From CAWDVR01 sp044869805 (GTDB taxonomy: Bacteria > Acidobacteriota > Thermoanaerobaculia > Multivoradales > SZUA-115), in assembly GCA_044869805.1 (NCBI GenBank), contig JBIOXV010000172.1, positions 23,589-87,588 on the forward strand: DNA of 64,000 nucleotides, in the 5' to 3' direction. How positions within the stretch are numbered: the first letter of the stretch is position 1; each line of letters opens with the position of its first letter. Of this stretch, positions 43,973 through 52,434 are shown piece after piece. The notes below the pieces were generated by a model. That model made no database searches. It was not told the origin of the DNA and saw only the letters and a list, made by a program, of their open reading frames with translations. A program made the translations under genes and the position numbers.

Positions 43973-45546
43973 CGCAGCGCCAGCCGCAGCGCTGCGACCT
44001 CCCCCGACAGCTCGTCGGCCACCGCGACCGCGACGGCCTCGCTGTCGGCGGCGAGCACGAGCTCCGTGACGTAGCTGAGCCGGCAGGGCTCTGCCTCCAT
44101 CGTGGGGCGCGTGGCGCGCAGCGCCAGGCGCTCGACCGGAGAGGCCCTGCCCCCCGGCTCCCTCACCGCCACCGCCAGCGTCAGCCGCGCCTGCTCGCCG
44201 CTCGCCGTGGTCTCGAAGCGCACGTGGTCGCAGGGCAGAGCGAAATCGAGCGGAAACGCGATCGTCCCGGTGCCGCGGGAGACGGCGGGACCGGCGACCG
44301 CGGTGAGCCGCAGCGGGTTCTCGCCATTGCCCCGCCAGAGCGCCCCCAACGCGTGGGCAGCGGGCGAAGGGCCGGCCTCGGCGAGCGCCACCGTGGACGC
44401 GTGGCGTACTTCCAGTCGGGGCCGCGAGACCTCGACCTTGATCATCGGCGAAGCACCCTCCACGGCTGCCGGCGCCGCGAAGCGCAGCCGGTAGGTGCCG
44501 CCGAGCAGCGTCTCCAGCCGTTCCATCGCGGCCTGCGGGTGGCCGGCGCGGAGCAGCTCGCCGCCGCTCGACCGGGCGAGCTCCGCGAGATGCGGCTCGA
44601 AGAGGGTGCGGCGCTCGAGCGATCCCGCGAGGCCGCCGCGCAGCTCTGCCGCAGCCGGCTCCACGATCCACGGAAAGAACGTCACCTGCGCCTGGCCGGC
44701 CGCGGCGAGCAAAGCAGCGAGGCGGGGCGGCACGTTTCTTCCCTGGCCCGAGGGCAGCGGCGGCTGCGACACCAGATAGCGCAGCGACGGGCTGTCCTGG
44801 GGCGACCCAGGCAACGGGGTCTCCGTTCCGCTCACCACGCGCACGCTGAAGCTCCTCGGGGCCTCGCTGGTCGAGCGCGGATCGCTGGCGTAGGGCAACC
44901 CGCCCGTCACGTAGAGGAGCGCCTTCGGGCCGGCGAGGTCACCGACCGCCTGGAGCAGGGACTCGAGCCCGTCGAGCGAGGCACGGCTGGCGCGGCGCAG
45001 GGCGTCGTCGAGGCTGGCGCGCTCTCCCAGCGCGACGGGTGCGTGGTCCGGCTGCTCGGGGCTCCGCCTTCGCCACTGCCGGTCGACCTCGACCGCGAGC
45101 GCGGTGGCCCGGCGCCCTGAGAGCTCCGCGAGCCGCAACTGGGCCGTGGAGCCGTCGCGGGCAAGCGGCGCCACCAGCTCGAGGCTGCCGTCGAAGGAGG
45201 CGAGGAGCACGCGATCGCCGCGCTGGGCGCGCGCCGAGGTGAAGCGCGCCAGCGCATCGACCAGGCCCTGAAGGCGGCCGGGGGGCAGAAGCTGGTGATC
45301 GACCAGGACGACGAAGGTCTGACTTCCGCCCGCCGGCTGCTGCAGCTCCTGGACCGGCAGCCCGGCGAGGGAGACGCGGAATTCGGCCGCCTCGAGGTCG
45401 GTCACCGGCCGGCCCTGACGGTCGAGCACCAGGGCGGCGAGCTCGACGCTCGGCAGGAAGGAGTGCGGCGCTCCCTCCTGGGCTATGGCCGCGCCCAGCC
45501 ACGCGACTCCACTCAGAACGAGACCGCCGAGCCGGGATGCCTTCAC
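43969..45546 (-). CDS. VWFA-related acidobacterial-domain secreted protein
   Basis: A 525-residue protein with a signal-like N-terminus (LGGLVLSGVAWLGAAIAQ). It has the pattern of the VWFA-related acidobacterial domain family (TIGR03436): LVLDRQGRPVTDLEAAEFRV, FVVLVDHQLLPPGRLQGLV, GDRVLLASFDGSLELV, ALLYVTGGLPYASDP and a C-terminal beta-rich region. The role is unknown; these are often surface or secreted. The start GTG at 45546 overlaps the stop of the upstream beta-barrel gene (GTGA). It is the last gene of the sigma/CHAT block. Confidence 0.82.
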   Translation of the reverse strand: MKASRLGGLVLSGVAWLGAAIAQEGAPHSFLPSVELAALVLDRQGRPVTDLEAAEFRVSLAGLPVQELQQPAGGSQTFVVLVDHQLLPPGRLQGLVDALARFTSARAQRGDRVLLASFDGSLELVAPLARDGSTAQLRLAELSGRRATALAVEVDRQWRRRSPEQPDHAPVALGERASLDDALRRASRASLDGLESLLQAVGDLAGPKALLYVTGGLPYASDPRSTSEAPRSFSVRVVSGTETPLPGSPQDSPSLRYLVSQPPLPSGQGRNVPPRLAALLAAAGQAQVTFFPWIVEPAAAELRGGLAGSLERRTLFEPHLAELARSSGGELLRAGHPQAAMERLETLLGGTYRLRFAAPAAVEGASPMIKVEVSRPRLEVRHASTVALAEAGPSPAAHALGALWRGNGENPLRLTAVAGPAVSRGTGTIAFPLDFALPCDHVRFETTASGEQARLTLAVAVREPGGRASPVERLALRATRPTMEAEPCRLSYVTELVLAADSEAVAVAVADELSGEVAALRLALR

Positions 45547-46172
45547 CAGCGCAAGGTTACTCCGGCCGTGGCATCGGCCTGGTAGAGGTCGCCCCCCACG
45601 CTCTGCGGCAGTCCCGTCCACCAGCCTCGCCCTTCGAAGCGCAGGCTCACGCGCTCGGTGAGCGCGACCTTGAGGCCCAGCCCCAGGCTGGCTGCAGGGT
45701 GCTCGCCCTCCGGCCAGGTGTGCAGGAAGGTGCGGCGCCCCGAGGTCGCGAGGTGCGCCAGCCCCACGGTGGCAGCGGCAAAGGGGCTGAGCCGCTCTCC
45801 GGGGCGCTGGTAGACGACCCCGACCTGGAAGTGGGTGGTGGTAAGCGTGTTTTCGTCGAACACCACCGGCTCGACCGGGAGCGTGTGCGGGTCGTCGACG
45901 AAGCCGAGGTCGCTCTCTTGCCGGCTCACCAAGGCTTCCAGGCCCCATCCGCCACGCAGCTCATGGTCGACGATGAGGCCGAAGGCGGGCCCGGAGTCCG
46001 CCGCCACGTTGATGGGGCAAGGCGCCTGGATCGAGGCGAGGCAGACGACCGACTGGGCGTAGGCGACGTCGCCGTCGCGGTAGGCGACGGAGGGAGTGAT
46101 CTCGACGCCGTGCGCGGTCGTGGTGCAGAGTGAGGCGAGAAGCAGGCCGGGAAGGAAGCGGAACCAACGCAT
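45543..46172 (-). CDS. Outer-membrane beta-barrel-like protein
   Basis: A 209-residue protein with a signal peptide (FLPGLLLASLCTTTAHG) and alternating amphipathic strands (AYRDGDVAYAQSV, TTHFQVGVVYQRPGERLSPF, ASLGLGLKVALTERVSLRFEG). It ends in TAGVTLRW, whose terminal aromatic residue is typical of outer-membrane barrels. No exact family was recognised. The start is ATG 46172 with AAAGGAGAG just upstream. It lies 121 bp downstream of the CHAT gene and is coupled to the VWFA gene. Confidence 0.78.
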   Translation of the reverse strand: MRWFRFLPGLLLASLCTTTAHGVEITPSVAYRDGDVAYAQSVVCLASIQAPCPINVAADSGPAFGLIVDHELRGGWGLEALVSRQESDLGFVDDPHTLPVEPVVFDENTLTTTHFQVGVVYQRPGERLSPFAAATVGLAHLATSGRRTFLHTWPEGEHPAASLGLGLKVALTERVSLRFEGRGWWTGLPQSVGGDLYQADATAGVTLRW

Positions 46173-46293
46173 GGGCTCTCCTTTCGCAGAGGGATTGCCT
46201 CGTTTGCGGTCCCTCGGGCGCCGAATCGTGGGCACCTCCCCTCAAGATCCCGTGCCTCCGCGCAAGTGTTAGGACCAGAACGCGAGCACTGCG

Positions 46294-48942
46294 TCATCGC
46301 CAGTCGCCCTGCAGCTCGAATGCGGCCCAGAACGAGGGGGCGCGCCAGCGAGCGTCGCCCCAGAGGGCGGCGTGGGCGGCCCGCAGCGCCGCCGCCGCGG
46401 GCAGGCGTTCGGCGAGCAGGCCGGTGTAGAAGCGGCCCATGAACGCGGCGGCGGCCTCGTCCGCCACCGGCCACGAGCTGACCAGCACGCGCTCTGCCCC
46501 GGCGGCGAGAAAGCCGCCCGGCAGCCCCACGATGCCCTCGCTCTCCACTTGCTGGCCGAGCGCCGTGCGGCAGGCGGAGAGGGTGACGAGGTCCGCCGCC
46601 AGGTCGAGGCGTGCGATCTCGAGCAGCCGCAGCCAGCCGTCTCGCGGCCGGCCCTGCCGATCGACGAGCGAGAGGGCGAGCCCCGAGACCTCCGGCTGGT
46701 GGGCGTCGATCAGGCCATGGGTGGCGAGGTGCAGGGTGTGGTAGGAGCCGAGCGCGCCGCCGCGCAGGAGCTCGGCATCGGCCTCGAAGTCGAGGGCGAC
46801 GAAGGCCTCGCCGGCCGGTGGCAGCCGGGCCAGGATCTCGGCTTCCCGCCGCGTCGCCGGAAGCCGCGGCAGATAGCCAGCCGGTCCGGCCGCCGGCCGG
46901 GGCGGCGACAGCCGCGGGTCCGCGGCGGAGAACACCGGATCGGCGAGGATCGCTAGCGTGCGCCCGGGCTGAGGCCGGCGAGCCGGGCGCTCCCGCAGCG
47001 CGGCGAGGACCCCGGCAGAAGGCAGCGACACCAGCTCTCGGGCGACACCCAGCGGCCGCCGCAGCGAATCGCCCGGCAGCGGCAAAGCCGCGAACGGCAG
47101 GTGGGCCAGGGCGCCGTCCGGCACCACGACGACGCGAGGCCGGCTGAGCTCGGCGGCCACGGGCCCGAGCAGCAGCTCCGCGAGCGCCGCCGCAGCCACC
47201 TCGGCCGGGGCGCGAAAGGCGCGCTCGTGGCTGCGTGCCAGGAGCTCGTGCAGCCGGACGGCGGCGGGCTCGATCTCGCCTCGGCGAGGGAGCACGGCCA
47301 CCTGCAGCGAGCCCGGCGTCAGCACCCACACGTAACTCGCCCGGCGGCCGAGGAAGTACTCGAGGAGGACCGTGTCGCCGTCGAGAAGGCCAGCGGCGCC
47401 GGCGTGGTCGAGGGCCGCGGGGCGCAGGGCCGCGGCCGGCAGGGCTGCTCGCCAAGACGCTTCCGCGTCGCGGTACTCCTCGAGCAGGGCCTCCAGCTCG
47501 CGCGCCCGCTCGGACGATTCTCTCTCCCGCCCGGCCTCGGCCAGCCGGCGTTGCTCGCCGGCCAGGGCGCTTGCCCGGCGCGCGAGAACGGTGAGCGCCT
47601 GCGCAGCGGGGTCCTCGTCGTCCCCCCGGCGCAGCCACAACTGCTCGCGCAGGCTCTGCGCTCGCGCGGCCTCCGCGGCCTCCAGTGCGCGGCCTGCGAA
47701 ACCCTGCCCCGGCCGCTGCTGCTCGAGCTCGATCAGCAGCTCCACCAACAGCTCGTAGAGATCGCGCTGCGAGGCCACCCAGGAGGATCGAAGGTCGGGC
47801 CGCAGCACCCTGGCCCGGACCGAGCGCACCAGCGCCAGTGCCTCGTTCACCCTCTCCACGGCGGCCTCGGGCCGGCCGCGGTCGCGCGCCAGGCGCGCCT
47901 GCCGGGCGAGGGTGAAGGCCTGCTCCCAGGGATTCGCAAGGCGCCGCTGCACGGCGAGCGCGGTCGCCAACAGCTCCTCCGCCGCCGCCAGCCGACCCTG
48001 CCGGCGTTCGGCCTCTCCGAGGTTGCCGAGGGTGGCCGCCTCGCCTCGCAGATCGTGCTCCAGGCGCCGCAAATGGAGGGCGGCCTCGAACGCCTTCTTG
48101 GCTGCGGCCGGCTCCCCCATCTCGTGATGCGCGAGGCCCAGGTTGTTGAGCAGGTCGGCCTCGGCCCGCCGGTCGGCCACGGAGCGATGAATCGCCAGCG
48201 CCAGGTCGAACAGCTCGCGCGCCTGCTTCGCCTCGCCTGACCGCAGCCGGACTCGGCCCAGGTTGTTGAGCGCCGCTGCTTCGCCGGCGCGGTCGCCGAG
48301 CTCACGGGTCAGCTTCAGGGCGCCGTGCAGCTTCTGCTCAGCCGGCAGCCGGCGGCCGAGACCCGTGAGCAGGACTCCGAGGTTGTTGAGCGCGGCGGCC
48401 TGGCCTGCCCGGTCGCTCAGCTCCTTGGTGAGCCACAGCGCTCGGCGGTGGAGCTCGAGGGCTTGCTGCACCTCGCCGAGGTCGGCATAGAGCGTCGCGA
48501 GATTGTGGGTGGTCTCGGCCTCCGCCGCAGGATCGCGCGCGTCCCGGCGCAGCGCCAGCGCCTGCTCGAGCAACTTCACCGCTTCGACGGCGCCGCCTTC
48601 CTCGACCGCGAGCAGACCGAGGTTGTTGAGCACCGCCGCCTCGCCTTGCCGGTGGCCGGCGGCGCGATAGATCTCGAGCGTCCGCTCGTAGATCACCTCG
48701 GCTGCCGGCCGATCGCCTCGCTCGGCCGCGACCTGGGCCTCTCGAAAGAGCTCGGCGGCGAGAGCGATCTCACCGGCCGAAGGCTCCTGGGCCGAAGCGC
48801 CTTGGGCCGAAGCAGCTGGGGTCGAAGCCACTGGGGCCAGGACCGGCAGCGCAAGAAAGACCAGCCACAGGGCGCCAGCGCGGGCCGGGAGAGAGAGCGG
48901 CTCCCAGCCGAGCATGGCCAAGGCTGCCCAGCGCGTCGTCAA
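46294..48942 (-). CDS. Exported TPR-CHAT caspase-like protein
   Basis: An 882-residue protein. After a hydrophobic signal segment (ALWLVFLALPVLAPVAS) come about eight TPR units (residues ~55-370, repeats like AAVLNNLGLLAVEEGGAVEA), a coiled region, and a C-terminal CHAT domain. The catalytic pair is His742 in LHLATHG and Cys791 in LSACRTALG, so the caspase-like protease is intact. The TTG at 48942 is chosen because GAGGAG lies 8 nt upstream; ATG 48915 has no ribosome-binding site but gives a shorter signal. It directly follows the anti-sigma gene. The target is unknown. Confidence 0.88.
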   Translation of the reverse strand: MTTRWAALAMLGWEPLSLPARAGALWLVFLALPVLAPVASTPAASAQGASAQEPSAGEIALAAELFREAQVAAERGDRPAAEVIYERTLEIYRAAGHRQGEAAVLNNLGLLAVEEGGAVEAVKLLEQALALRRDARDPAAEAETTHNLATLYADLGEVQQALELHRRALWLTKELSDRAGQAAALNNLGVLLTGLGRRLPAEQKLHGALKLTRELGDRAGEAAALNNLGRVRLRSGEAKQARELFDLALAIHRSVADRRAEADLLNNLGLAHHEMGEPAAAKKAFEAALHLRRLEHDLRGEAATLGNLGEAERRQGRLAAAEELLATALAVQRRLANPWEQAFTLARQARLARDRGRPEAAVERVNEALALVRSVRARVLRPDLRSSWVASQRDLYELLVELLIELEQQRPGQGFAGRALEAAEAARAQSLREQLWLRRGDDEDPAAQALTVLARRASALAGEQRRLAEAGRERESSERARELEALLEEYRDAEASWRAALPAAALRPAALDHAGAAGLLDGDTVLLEYFLGRRASYVWVLTPGSLQVAVLPRRGEIEPAAVRLHELLARSHERAFRAPAEVAAAALAELLLGPVAAELSRPRVVVVPDGALAHLPFAALPLPGDSLRRPLGVARELVSLPSAGVLAALRERPARRPQPGRTLAILADPVFSAADPRLSPPRPAAGPAGYLPRLPATRREAEILARLPPAGEAFVALDFEADAELLRGGALGSYHTLHLATHGLIDAHQPEVSGLALSLVDRQGRPRDGWLRLLEIARLDLAADLVTLSACRTALGQQVESEGIVGLPGGFLAAGAERVLVSSWPVADEAAAAFMGRFYTGLLAERLPAAAALRAAHAALWGDARWRAPSFWAAFELQGDWR

Positions 48943-48944
48943 GG

Positions 48945-49739
48945 TCAGGGCTCCTCGAAGACGGCGCGATACTCCTCGATCAACGACTCGCTCCCGCCGC
49001 GAACGCCCAGCAGGCGGAAGCGCAGCTCTCCCACGGCGAGGCGCTGCGGCAGGAGCAGCGAGAAGCTCCCGGACTCGCCCGGCTCGACGGCACCCTGCCA
49101 CAGGGGCTTGCCCGACCTTTCCTCGACCGAGAGACGATAGGAGGTGAAGGCCTGGGCGTCGGCGGGCGGCGTGAGCAGGACGGTGACCCAGCGGGCCGCG
49201 CGGGGCAGGGAGACGCTCTGCGGCCCCTCCTCGCCCCGTGGGCGGAAGCTCCCGGGGTAGAGGTCGACGACCGCCGCACCCGCCTGCGGCTCGAACGCCG
49301 CACGCAGCCGCGAATTCTCGGAGGCGAGCGAGAAGGCCCACAGGCCTAGCCCCGCGGCAGCCAGGAAGAGCGCGGCTACAAGGCTCGGCACGAGCCTGTT
49401 CGCGAGCTGTCGCCGAGATCCCGGAAGCGAAGCCGGGGAAGGCGCGGCCGGCGGGAAGGCGCGGGCCACCACGGCGTCGACCGCGGCCGCCAGCGCCTCC
49501 GGCTCGAGGTCCACATCCGGCTGAGCGTCGGCGGCGAGCGCGCGCAGCTCGAGCGCCCGGTCCGTGCACTCGCGGCAGGCGGCGAGGTGGGCCTCGATCT
49601 GGTCCCGCTCCGCCGCCGCCAGCTCGGCCTGGGCGAAGGCTCCGAGCGCAGCGGGCGAGGGATGCTGCTCGGAGCCCTCGGCGAGGAGGGCGAAGGCCTG
49701 GTAGAGCTCTGCCTCGGAAAGTGGATCTCGCTCGTTCAC
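48945..49739 (-). CDS. Zinc-finger (zf-HC2) anti-sigma factor, membrane-bound
   Basis: The 264-residue protein has an N-terminal zf-HC2 anti-sigma zinc finger (His51, Cys55, Cys58 in EAHLAACREC). One transmembrane helix follows (about 117-139, VPSLVAALFLAAAGLGLWAFSLA), then an extracytoplasmic beta-rich domain. It should bind and inhibit the ECF sigma factor encoded 4 bp upstream until an envelope signal releases it. It is followed by the CHAT gene, with 2 bp between stop and TTG start. Confidence 0.88.
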   Translation of the reverse strand: MNERDPLSEAELYQAFALLAEGSEQHPSPAALGAFAQAELAAAERDQIEAHLAACRECTDRALELRALAADAQPDVDLEPEALAAAVDAVVARAFPPAAPSPASLPGSRRQLANRLVPSLVAALFLAAAGLGLWAFSLASENSRLRAAFEPQAGAAVVDLYPGSFRPRGEEGPQSVSLPRAARWVTVLLTPPADAQAFTSYRLSVEERSGKPLWQGAVEPGESGSFSLLLPQRLAVGELRFRLLGVRGGSESLIEEYRAVFEEP

Positions 49740-49743
49740 GGCC

Positions 49744-50343
49744 TCATCCTTCGCCTCTTCGGTCCTCGCCGGCGAGCTCGGCCTCGAGCCGCTTCCGCGC
49801 CTGGTACAGGTGCGCCTTCACGGTATCCACGGTCAGCCCCATGAGGACCGCGATCTCGCCGTAGCTCCTCTCCTGGTACACCCGCAGCGCAAGGCAGGTG
49901 CGCATCCGCGCCGGCAGGCGCTCGATCGCCTGCCGCAGCCGCTCCCGCCGTTCCTTGGCGAGCGCCTGGCGCAGCGGGTCGTCCGCGAGCGGTGCCCGAG
50001 CCACCTCCGCCAAGGCCGATCCCTCCGGCAGATCCACCATGGCCGTCTCGCCCTGGCGTTTGTGCGCGCGTACGCGGCGCACCGCCTTGCGCAGCACGTT
50101 GGCCGCGATCTCGAACAGCCAGGGCTCGAAGCGCGTGGCCTGGCGGACCTCCGCCAACCCTCTTACGATCCCGAGGAACGTCTGCTGGGTTAGATCGCGC
50201 GCCTCCTCGTCGGCGAGGCCCCGCCGCACGAAGTAGCGGTGCACCGGGCGGTAGTAGGCCTCGACTAAGCGCCGGAAGCTCGCTTCGCGGTCGCTCCCCC
50301 GCCGCCACGCGGCGACCAGCCGATCGATCTCCTCGCGCTCCAA
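49744..50343 (-). CDS. ECF sigma factor 1
   Basis: A 199-residue ECF sigma factor. Region 2 has EARDLTQQTFLGIVRGLAE and RFEPWLFEIAANVLRKAVRR; region 4 has LRQAIERLPARMRTCLALRVYQERSYGEIAVLMGLTVDTV and AHLYQARKRL. It should direct RNA polymerase to its own regulon, including this operon. The start is uncertain: TTG 50343 leaves room for a promoter in the divergent gap, while TTG 50394 is a longer alternative. It starts the operon containing anti-sigma and CHAT genes. Confidence 0.86.
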   Translation of the reverse strand: MEREEIDRLVAAWRRGSDREASFRRLVEAYYRPVHRYFVRRGLADEEARDLTQQTFLGIVRGLAEVRQATRFEPWLFEIAANVLRKAVRRVRAHKRQGETAMVDLPEGSALAEVARAPLADDPLRQALAKERRERLRQAIERLPARMRTCLALRVYQERSYGEIAVLMGLTVDTVKAHLYQARKRLEAELAGEDRRGEG

Positions 50344-50425
50344 GCGCCGCCAGTCTATTGCTCTGCCGTGACCGGTCTCTGCAAGTGACCCCAACGCTCC
50401 CGCGCCCTGGCGCGTCTTAGAGAGC

Positions 50426-51004
50426 GTGGAACGAACGGTGGTGCTGGGAGAGCTGACGCTGCGACCGATCGAGGCAGAGGAAGCGGGCGAACGGTTGGAG
50501 CGGCTCTTCGACGCCCACCACCAACGCCTGTTTCGCCTGGCGCGGCGGCTCAGCTCGGACGCCGAGGAGGCCCGCGACCTGGTACAGGAGACCTTCCTGC
50601 GCGCGGCGCGGCGGCCGGCGGCGGTCCCCGAGGGCGAGAGTGGCGGCGAGGCCTGGCTGGTGCGCGTACTGGTCAACCTCTGCCGCGATCGTTACCGGCG
50701 CCGCTCCGTGCGCCAGGAGTCGCGGCCCGCCCTGGCGGTGCCGAGTGCCGTCCAGGACCCGGCGGAGGCGGCCGTGGCCAGGGCGTCGGTGACCGCGGCG
50801 CTGGCGCGGCTTCCGGCGCGGCGGCGGGCCGTGGTGGTGCTCGCCGAGCTCGAGGAGCTGCCGAACGTGGAGGTGGCGCGGCTCCTGGGGATGGCCAAGG
50901 TCACCGTGCGCTGGCATCTCGCCGCCGCGCGCAAGCAGCTCGCCGTGATCCTGCGGCCGGTGCTGAAGGCGCCCGGTGCTCGCATCGAGGAGGTGGAACC
51001 ATGA
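50426..51004 (+). CDS. ECF sigma factor 2
   Basis: A 192-residue ECF sigma factor from a GTG start. Region 2 has HHQRLFRLARRLSSDAEEARDLVQETFLRA and EAWLVRVLVNLCRDRYRRR; region 4 has ALARLPARRRAVVVLAELEEL, NVEVARLLGMAKVTVRWHL and AAARKQL. It is divergent from sigma factor 1, about 80 bp apart. Its stop overlaps the next start (ATGA), so the downstream membrane protein is probably its anti-sigma factor. Confidence 0.88.
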   Translation: MERTVVLGELTLRPIEAEEAGERLERLFDAHHQRLFRLARRLSSDAEEARDLVQETFLRAARRPAAVPEGESGGEAWLVRVLVNLCRDRYRRRSVRQESRPALAVPSAVQDPAEAAVARASVTAALARLPARRRAVVVLAELEELPNVEVARLLGMAKVTVRWHLAAARKQLAVILRPVLKAPGARIEEVEP

Positions 51005-51591
51005 GCTCGAACCGCAAGCCCGAGACGGACCTGACCCGGCTGCTGCGGCGGGGAGACCCGGCCTTGGAAGGCGAAAGTCTGCCGCCCACCGACGTGGCGC
51101 GGATGCGCCGCAGCATGCTCGCCGCGATCGAGGCGGCGGTCAGGCCACCCTTGCTCCCCTGGCGGCCGGTACTCGCCGCGGCCGGCAGCGTGGCCCTCGT
51201 CTTCGCCTTGGGGGTCGCCTGGTGGAGGCTCGGACCGCCGGCCGGATCGAGAGAAGAGAAGCTGGCCGTCGTAGTCGGCGTACCAGAACCGCCTGGCCAG
51301 ATGCTTCCCGCCGAGCCGGCAGGCGCCAGCCGCGGAACCGCGGCGGCGCAGCAGCAGCTCACCCGCAGTGCACCAGCTCCAGGCGCCATCACCCCTGCGT
51401 CGCGGCCGGCTCGCAAGCCGCGGCCCGCTCGGCCGGGTCCCGCTGCCCCGCGGGCGGCGCCGGCCTCCCCGGCGGGGGCCGCGGTCCATGCCGCACGCCA
51501 GGTCGAGTTCGAAACCCCGGGCGGGACCCGTGTCGTCTGGGTCCTCGACCCTTACTTCTCTCTCCACCCAACGGAGGTTCAAACCCGATGA
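51001..51591 (+). CDS. Putative single-pass membrane anti-sigma-like protein
   Basis: A 196-residue protein: a short cytoplasmic N-terminus, one transmembrane helix (PVLAAAGSVALVFALGVAWW, about residues 57-76), then a long Ala/Pro-rich linker and a C-terminal piece GTRVVWVLDPYF. There is no zinc finger. The place behind an ECF sigma gene, with overlapping start and stop codons, is the usual one for an anti-sigma factor, but no domain confirms it. Confidence 0.68.
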   Translation: MSSNRKPETDLTRLLRRGDPALEGESLPPTDVARMRRSMLAAIEAAVRPPLLPWRPVLAAAGSVALVFALGVAWWRLGPPAGSREEKLAVVVGVPEPPGQMLPAEPAGASRGTAAAQQQLTRSAPAPGAITPASRPARKPRPARPGPAAPRAAPASPAGAAVHAARQVEFETPGGTRVVWVLDPYFSLHPTEVQTR

Positions 51592-52364
51592 AGATCCTGC
51601 GACTGCCTTGCCGGCCCTGGTCTCTGCTCGCCCTGGGCCTAGTCTGGGCCGTGGCCCTCGCGCTCCCCATGCCGCTTTCCGCGGCAGAAGGCGGGAAGGT
51701 GGATGTCTACGAGCGCGAATACATGCTGCGCCAGCTCTCGTCGCACGAGGCCGAGGTCCTGCTGTGGGACCAGTGCCCCAAGCCGCCCACCGGAGTGTGC
51801 CGTGTGCGCGGCACCGGGCTGCGGGACGGCGTGTGGGTCATCGTCGTGTACGCGGACGACGCCACCCACGCCCGCATCGCTCGCGCCCTCGCAGCGCAAG
51901 ACGTGTTGCCGGCCACCCACGCCTTCCAGGTGGTCTTGCTCCTCGCCGACCGCCAGACCGGCGGCATCCCCAAGGAGCTGCCTGCCAACACGCAGAAGGC
52001 CCTGCAGGATGTGGTGGGCTTCCTGCCCTTCACCCGCTTCCGCGTGCTCGACTCGGGCTGGGTGCGCACCGCGGGCGACGGCCAGTTGCTGCTGGGAGGC
52101 TTGGCCGGCCCACCCATCCAGGTGACGCTCGAGCTCGGCCGCCGTGGGGGCGACCAGATGTACATGCAAGGCTTCCAGGTGGCAGCCCCGATCGTGCCGC
52201 CGAGCTACGATCCCAAGGACGCGAAGAACCCGCCGCACTGGCCGATGCGCATCCTGATCAACACCGCCTTCGGGATCAGGCTCGGCGAAACGCTGGTGGT
52301 CGGCACCTCGAGGCTCGACGGAGGCGACGAGGCGCTGGTAGCGCTGGTGAGCGCCGTGGAGTAA
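51588..52364 (+). CDS. Secreted protein of unknown function
   Basis: A 258-residue protein with a signal peptide (LALGLVWAVALALPMPLSA). The body has VDVYEREYMLRQLSSHEAEVLLWDQCP, CRVRGTGLRDGVWVIVVYADDATHARIARAL and a C-terminal SRLDGGDEALVALVSAVE. I recognise no family. The start codon overlaps the stop of the membrane protein upstream (ATGA), so it is the third gene of the sigma factor 2 operon and may be its output or sensor. Confidence 0.7.
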   Translation: MKILRLPCRPWSLLALGLVWAVALALPMPLSAAEGGKVDVYEREYMLRQLSSHEAEVLLWDQCPKPPTGVCRVRGTGLRDGVWVIVVYADDATHARIARALAAQDVLPATHAFQVVLLLADRQTGGIPKELPANTQKALQDVVGFLPFTRFRVLDSGWVRTAGDGQLLLGGLAGPPIQVTLELGRRGGDQMYMQGFQVAAPIVPPSYDPKDAKNPPHWPMRILINTAFGIRLGETLVVGTSRLDGGDEALVALVSAVE

Positions 52365-52434
52365 GGAGCATGTGCGGCGTGGCCCGCGCGGGCGCTACCC
52401 AGCCGTGGGGTAGTCTTCGCGCGGACCGCCGACC

